From contig MTNE01000135.1 in NCBI GenBank assembly GCA_002011355.1, positions 4,525-23,794 of the forward strand: a stretch of DNA of 19,270 nt, read 5' to 3'. The DNA comes from Thermoplasmatales archaeon JdFR-43 (GTDB taxonomy: Archaea; Thermoplasmatota; E2; UBA202; JdFR-43). This document shows positions 15,826-19,270 of the stretch, in pieces (position 1 is the stretch's first letter; each line of letters opens with the position of its first letter). A program made the translations under genes and the position numbers. The notes under the pieces are model-generated. The model was not told the DNA's origin and ran no database searches. It was given only the letters and a program-made list of their open reading frames with translations.

Positions 15826-17220
15826 CTACATAAATATCTCATATATTATATTTATTTTTTTGGTGACTTCCTCCTTATTAATGGCATCATTTGCAAAAAA
15901 CCTCACTCTCTCTAATTCTCTATCCAAAATATTTAACTCTACTTCATTCAGCGGAACTTGATCTTCTATTTTTTTATATGGAACAACGACTAGATCAAAT
16001 ATAGTAGCGTGCTTTTTACTAGGATGAAGGCGCAGTAATCTACCCCTTCGCTGGATAAACTCCCTCTCCATAGTCGAGTTAGCCATCAATATTGCAGCAT
16101 CACAGGTAGGAATATCAACACCTTCGTCCAAACATTTACATGATAGTAAAAATTGGATATGCCCTTCCTTTACTGCGCTGAAGGCTATTTCTCTCTCATC
16201 CGCATCTAATCGGGCGGTATACTCGCCGACGGATATTCCCTCCTCCAACAACAAATTTTTAAGTTTATCAAGCTGTTTATAATCTTCACAATAAATTAAG
16301 CAGCTTCTAAGTTTGTCTTTGTTTTCTCTTATAATCTTTAGAATAGCATTGTATTTGTTTTTACACTTTTTTATTATTCTTCTTCTACTAATCAATAAGT
16401 ATTGAAGAGAAGCAATCGATTCTTCCTCTACCTCTAATTCTTCTACCATACTGATTATATCTTTAATCGAATATCCAGGGTATTCTTGTAGAAAAAATTT
16501 TACAATCTTTCTTATTTCTTCAGAAATTTCTAAATATTCCTTTACTTCCTCTATTGTAAGAGCTACTGGCTCAACGTAATATTTGTACGGCGCGAGATAA
16601 CCGTCTTGGATAGCATCAGAAAGAGTGTAATTATAAATTATTCCTCCAAAATATTCTTTAATTTTCTTGGTTCCAATATAATCCCATTCTCTAATGGGTG
16701 TGGCGCTCAGTCCTATGCGCTTTTTAAAAGGTAAAGTAAGTATATTTCTGTATCTAAAAGCTCCCACACGATGTACTTCATCAATTATAACAACGATATC
16801 ATCGTGCGAGATAGGTTCTATAAGTTTCTTGAAATCATTTTTCCATGCAGTTCCCATAGTAGATATAATCACTTTTTGTCTATGATTAGACATTATGTCT
16901 GTTCCTTTTTGTCTAAGATATAATCTAATGAGGCTCTTTACTCTTCTTTTCCAATCTACATTCTCACTGTAACAACAAACTACAATTGATTTTGGAAAAT
17001 GATTTTTTATTACTCCGTACCACTGTTTTAAAAGAGCTTTTGTAGGGACGATTATTAATCCAATTTTTCCTTCATTTAGAAAACTTCGGATAGCCTCGAT
17101 CGCAATGATGGTTTTTCCTGTACCTGTCGCCATTGAAAGGATGCCAGTGTAATTGTTTTCCTTCCATCTCTCGATCGCTTCTTTCTGGTAAGGTCGCAAT
17201 TCTATTTTTTTTACACTCAT
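15826..17220 (-). CDS. SF2 helicase, Dnd-linked restriction enzyme type
   Basis: A 464-aa superfamily 2 helicase. It starts with LRPYQKEAIERW, has Walker A ATGTGKT at 31-37, a TKALLKQW motif Ia, DEVH at 147-150, a GLSATP motif III (within KKRIGLSATPIREWD) and motif VI QRRGRLLRLHP with Q390. Size and order match the ResIII-like helicases called DNA phosphorothioation system restriction enzyme. These are linked to dnd clusters and are presumed to act on DNA lacking the modification. No nuclease domain is seen, so cutting would need a partner or the helicase simply unwinds. It follows a 56-aa gene by 2 nt and precedes the 61-aa gene by 5 nt. Confidence 0.8.
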   Translation of the reverse strand: MSVKKIELRPYQKEAIERWKENNYTGILSMATGTGKTIIAIEAIRSFLNEGKIGLIIVPTKALLKQWYGVIKNHFPKSIVVCCYSENVDWKRRVKSLIRLYLRQKGTDIMSNHRQKVIISTMGTAWKNDFKKLIEPISHDDIVVIIDEVHRVGAFRYRNILTLPFKKRIGLSATPIREWDYIGTKKIKEYFGGIIYNYTLSDAIQDGYLAPYKYYVEPVALTIEEVKEYLEISEEIRKIVKFFLQEYPGYSIKDIISMVEELEVEEESIASLQYLLISRRRIIKKCKNKYNAILKIIRENKDKLRSCLIYCEDYKQLDKLKNLLLEEGISVGEYTARLDADEREIAFSAVKEGHIQFLLSCKCLDEGVDIPTCDAAILMANSTMEREFIQRRGRLLRLHPSKKHATIFDLVVVPYKKIEDQVPLNEVELNILDRELERVRFFANDAINKEEVTKKINIIYEIFM

Positions 17221-17222
17221 TT

Positions 17223-17393
17223 TTACAACCCTTTAAAAAATCCCAATCCCATAAGGCCGGCAACGCCCTTTTCCAGATAACAAGGGCAATCTATATCCTC
17301 GAAAGAATCTTCTATTGGCATCCCGTATTTAACTCCTCTTGGCTCCCTGCATCTAATGCCATCAAAATTCAGGCAGAATTCACATTGAACCAT
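17223..17393 (-). CDS. 56-aa cysteine-motif small protein, first gene of cassette B
   Basis: A short reading frame with ATG at 17393 and TAA at 17223-17225, only 2 nt before the helicase ATG. The protein starts MVQCEFCLNFDGIRCREP and continues through EDIDCPCYLEKG to a hydrophobic glycine-rich tail (GVAGLMGLGFFKGL). Five cysteines (C4, C7, C15, C36, C38) in a CxxC-C-CxC layout suggest a zinc or iron-sulfur site. The TATA-like box just upstream is placed for a leaderless start exactly at this ATG, and a real stop-start junction follows. I judge it a genuine gene rather than chance. The family is not recognised. Confidence 0.65.
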   Translation of the reverse strand: MVQCEFCLNFDGIRCREPRGVKYGMPIEDSFEDIDCPCYLEKGVAGLMGLGFFKGL

Positions 17394-17413
17394 ATTCTAC
17401 AAATGTAATGAAT

Positions 17414-17421
17414 TATTTAAA
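17414..17421 (-). promoter_or_regulatory. TATA-like box of the cassette B operon
   Basis: On the minus strand TTTAAATA lies 21-28 nt upstream of the ATG at 17393, the usual distance for an archaeal leaderless transcript. No Shine-Dalgarno site precedes that ATG. It is the best promoter for all six minus-strand genes down to 12164. Confidence 0.55.
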
Positions 17422-17531
17422 GATATATCTTCTCGTCTCTTTTCGAACCTATTTCGTATGAAAACATCTTTTTGTGACGGTATTCTTGAAGAAGATATTT
17501 TCAATGAAATCGAAAGTAACTTATGATGACA

Positions 17532-17546
17532 CATTATAACATAATG
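17532..17546 (+). promoter_or_regulatory. Inverted repeat and TATA-like box upstream of the CARF gene
   Basis: CATTAT-AAC-ATAATG is a perfect 6-3-6 inverted repeat. ATTATAAC inside it is the best TATA-like match, about 33-40 nt before the CARF start. A dimeric regulator bound here would block the promoter. It lies in the 179-bp spacer shared with the divergent cassette B promoter. Confidence 0.35.
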
Positions 17547-17563
17547 AGAAAAAGTAAATAATT

Positions 17564-17568
17564 GGAGG
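17564..17568 (+). promoter_or_regulatory. Strong Shine-Dalgarno site of the CARF gene
   Basis: GGAGG lies 4 nt before the ATG at 17573, clearly fixing that start. The site contrasts with the leaderless-looking starts elsewhere in the window. Confidence 0.7.
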
Positions 17569-17572
17569 AAAT

Positions 17573-18061
17573 ATGGCTGGAAAGGCATATATTACAATTC
17601 TTGGTCGTTCTGTATGGGCTGTTGCGAATACTTATTATGCTGTTTTAAGGGAAAAGAGATATTTCCCAGATAAAATATATGTATCCACTGAGGATGTGTA
17701 TGAAGATAATCTTGGAAAGGTTGTTGAAGCGCTTAAAATATTGAGTGAAGAGTTTGGGTTCAACCCCGATATAGAAAGGAGAATAGTTGATGAAGCTGAT
17801 TTTGTTTCTGCAGGAAAAGAAATTTTTGCAATAGTAAAGAATCTGAAGGAAAATAATTTTACTGTTGCGATAGATATAACTCCAGGAAGAAAAGCACTTG
17901 TAGCTGCTGCTCTTATTCCTGCCATTAAAATGAATATAGAACATGTTTTTTATCTGTCCATTAAAAACCTTGACAATGTTTCAAAACCCTATATGATGAT
18001 TCCTCTGCAGATACAGCATTTAAGGGATTTTGCTGAGGAGGGAAGAAAGGTGATGAAATAA
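17573..18061 (+). CDS. Stand-alone CARF-domain protein
   Basis: A 162-aa Rossmann-like protein that appears to be a single CARF (CRISPR-associated Rossmann fold) domain. It opens with AYITILGRSVWAVANTYYAVL and a KIYVSTEDVYED strand, and carries DITPGRK at 101-107. This last motif matches the conserved D-x-T-x-G-x-K ligand site that binds cyclic oligoadenylate or related signals. The tail (KPYMMIPLQIQHLRDF) is short, and no effector domain is fused, unlike Csm6, Csx1 or Can1. It overlaps the next gene by one base, so the partner is presumably the effector. No CRISPR array or Cas10 is in the window. The ligand is unknown; calling it an oligoadenylate sensor rests on the family. Confidence 0.78.
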   Translation: MAGKAYITILGRSVWAVANTYYAVLREKRYFPDKIYVSTEDVYEDNLGKVVEALKILSEEFGFNPDIERRIVDEADFVSAGKEIFAIVKNLKENNFTVAIDITPGRKALVAAALIPAIKMNIEHVFYLSIKNLDNVSKPYMMIPLQIQHLRDFAEEGRKVMK

Positions 18062-19092
18062 TGATAGAAGAGATAATCAATGCAAGCGAACTGCAAATTT
18101 TGATGAATATACTTGGAAAGGAAATTGAAATAACATTTCCTCTTTATTATTTCAAGCTTTTGAGAGGAATACAGCGAGGAGATGGATATGAGTTAGAAGT
18201 CATTTGTGATAAAAGTGATTTTGAGAGAGAAGCAGCAAAATTTAATGAATTTGCATCTGAAATGCCTTCATATAATGATTATCTTTCCTGCCTGCTAAGT
18301 AGCGGGATTCTACAGTATAAAAACATTGATAAATTTAAGGAGAAACTCAGAAGTTATAGAGAATTAAAAAAGAAGGTGTATTTTAGTTTAGACACTAACA
18401 TGTTGTACCAGAGATTTTTATCAGTTTACAATTTAATCTCTCCATCGGAAGTGATCCTCGTTGATACAGTGATAAAAGAGATTAAGGCATCTTTAAACTA
18501 TAAATATAGTCCTCGACAGATTACTGAGATGAAAAGAATGATACCTCATCAAAAAAATCTCTTTAATGAATTTGTTAACAGAAAAGTCAAAAAATCCAGA
18601 TATGTTGCATATCTTGCCATGAGAGAATATAAATCCATAATGGCACATGCTCTAGAATTAAAGAGCATCGTTGAATCTAGTGTTAATAAAGAGGAAAATG
18701 ATAGGATAATAGTAAAAACCCTCAAGGGATATGAAGAAGAACGACATGTTTTGCCTGTATTGCTGACAGCTGATAATGGCATGGCCGATCTCTGTGAAAT
18801 AGAGGGGATCGAGCACTTTCTATTTGAAGTACCGCACGTGATTGATGCCGATTATTGTAGCTCTGAATGCCTCCTTGACTTCATTTTTAATCTTGCTGCA
18901 GTATTTGGAGTTATTAAACTAAATTCCGTGATAGTGTATGGGGAATTTAAAGGTAAAAGCAGCAATAAGCCTAGTGAACTAAAATTGATATTTCTTGATG
19001 AAAAAATTGGTGAAATATTTGGGAGGGATTTAAGAATATGTAGGAAACTTATGGAAATAGGAATAGAAAATAAAAGCCCAATTTGTAATTAA
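18061..19092 (+). CDS. PIN-domain nuclease partner of the CARF protein
   Basis: A 343-aa protein with a PIN RNase domain in the middle. The acidic residues fit the family: D111 in SLDTNMLYQ, E140 in LVDTVIKEI, D214 in ENDRIIVKTL and D238 in LLTADNGMADL. The first 100 residues are a helical domain (leading to LSCLLSSGILQYKNI) with no match I recognise. The last 80 (from VIDADYCSSECLLDF) are also unassigned. PIN domains usually cut RNA. The one-base overlap with the CARF gene (TAATG) suggests equal, coupled production and a complex in which ligand binding to the CARF subunit switches the nuclease. Most known CARF effectors are fused; here the parts are separate. Confidence 0.72.
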   Translation: MIEEIINASELQILMNILGKEIEITFPLYYFKLLRGIQRGDGYELEVICDKSDFEREAAKFNEFASEMPSYNDYLSCLLSSGILQYKNIDKFKEKLRSYRELKKKVYFSLDTNMLYQRFLSVYNLISPSEVILVDTVIKEIKASLNYKYSPRQITEMKRMIPHQKNLFNEFVNRKVKKSRYVAYLAMREYKSIMAHALELKSIVESSVNKEENDRIIVKTLKGYEEERHVLPVLLTADNGMADLCEIEGIEHFLFEVPHVIDADYCSSECLLDFIFNLAAVFGVIKLNSVIVYGEFKGKSSNKPSELKLIFLDEKIGEIFGRDLRICRKLMEIGIENKSPICN

Positions 19093-19097
19093 CAAAA

Positions 19098-19270
19098 ATG
19101 AAAGAGCTTGTATTGCCTTCTCCTTTTCTTTCTTTTGCAAGCATGACCGAAAACATACAACACCACACTCCTTTCATTTCTTCTTTTGCTCTTGGTTTTG
19201 AGCGAAATTATTATAGGCATGAATGGCATAACATATTAAGAGGGATAGGTATGGAAAGGAAAAAGTTGGC
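19098..19270 (+). CDS. Start of an unidentified gene cut by the right edge
   Basis: An ATG 6 nt after the PIN gene stop opens a frame that stays open to the window end (57 codons seen). It begins MKELVLPSPFLSFASMTENI and continues with HTPFISSFALGFERNYYRHEWH. The spacing suggests it belongs to the same operon, and it may be a third part of the CARF/PIN system. The visible part is too short to assign a family. Confidence 0.45.
   Translation, partial: MKELVLPSPFLSFASMTENIQHHTPFISSFALGFERNYYRHEWHNILRGIGMERKKL

Noticed and set aside
15826..17220. Cas3 or type I restriction HsdR helicase
   Set aside because: No HD or nuclease domain, only 464 aa, and no Cas or HsdM/HsdS partners.
17397..17588. 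63-aa minus-strand frame upstream of the cassette B operon
   Set aside because: It runs through the divergent promoter region and over the CARF gene start and Shine-Dalgarno site; composition unlike a protein.

Overview
The window is AT-rich and densely coded, and looks archaeal. The evidence is a release-factor-like protein with the archaeal aRF1-type zinc domain, a beta-CASP (RNase J-type) nuclease, TATA-like boxes about 20-30 nt upstream of several start codons (leaderless transcripts), a few strong Shine-Dalgarno sites, and a CARF-domain regulator. A euryarchaeal or Thermoplasmata-like source is possible, but I cannot name the organism. No rRNA, tRNA, transposase or CRISPR array was seen. 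No gene-free stretch exceeds 300 bases; the longest are 1-185 and 17394-17572.

Left end (1-2691): a short repeat-containing leader, a baeRF/VLRF1-type release-factor paralogue, a six-helix membrane protein of unknown function and, convergent with it, a small membrane protein. Cassette A (2797-10625, + strand) is a tight four-gene operon: an ASCH/PUA-like putative base reader, a 1200-aa Eco57I/PglX-like DNA adenine methylase, a 201-aa candidate PD-(D/E)XK nuclease, and a PLD-nuclease/SNF2-like helicase fusion. This has the make-up of a restriction-modification-type defence system. A beta-CASP RNase J-like gene with its own promoter follows (10753-12159).

Cassette B (17393 down to 12164, - strand) is a tight six-gene operon: a previously easy-to-miss 56-aa cysteine protein, an SF2 helicase like the Dnd-linked restriction enzymes, a 61-aa small protein, a DndD-like SMC/Rad50-type ATPase, a 124-aa protein like Dnd-associated protein 4, and a DUF1232-like protein ending in a C2H2 zinc finger. 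The genes for sulfur chemistry (DndA/DndC) and DndB are absent, so this is either the restriction half of a split phosphorothioation system or a free-standing Dnd-derived defence module.

Cassette C (17573 to the right edge, + strand) diverges from B. It encodes a small stand-alone CARF protein, an overlapping gene with a full set of PIN nuclease acidic residues, and the start of another gene. This pair suggests a cyclic-oligonucleotide-sensing RNase switch made of two separate polypeptides. Taken together, about 16 kb is a defence island with three distinct systems. The most novel-looking parts are cassette B and the CARF/PIN pair.
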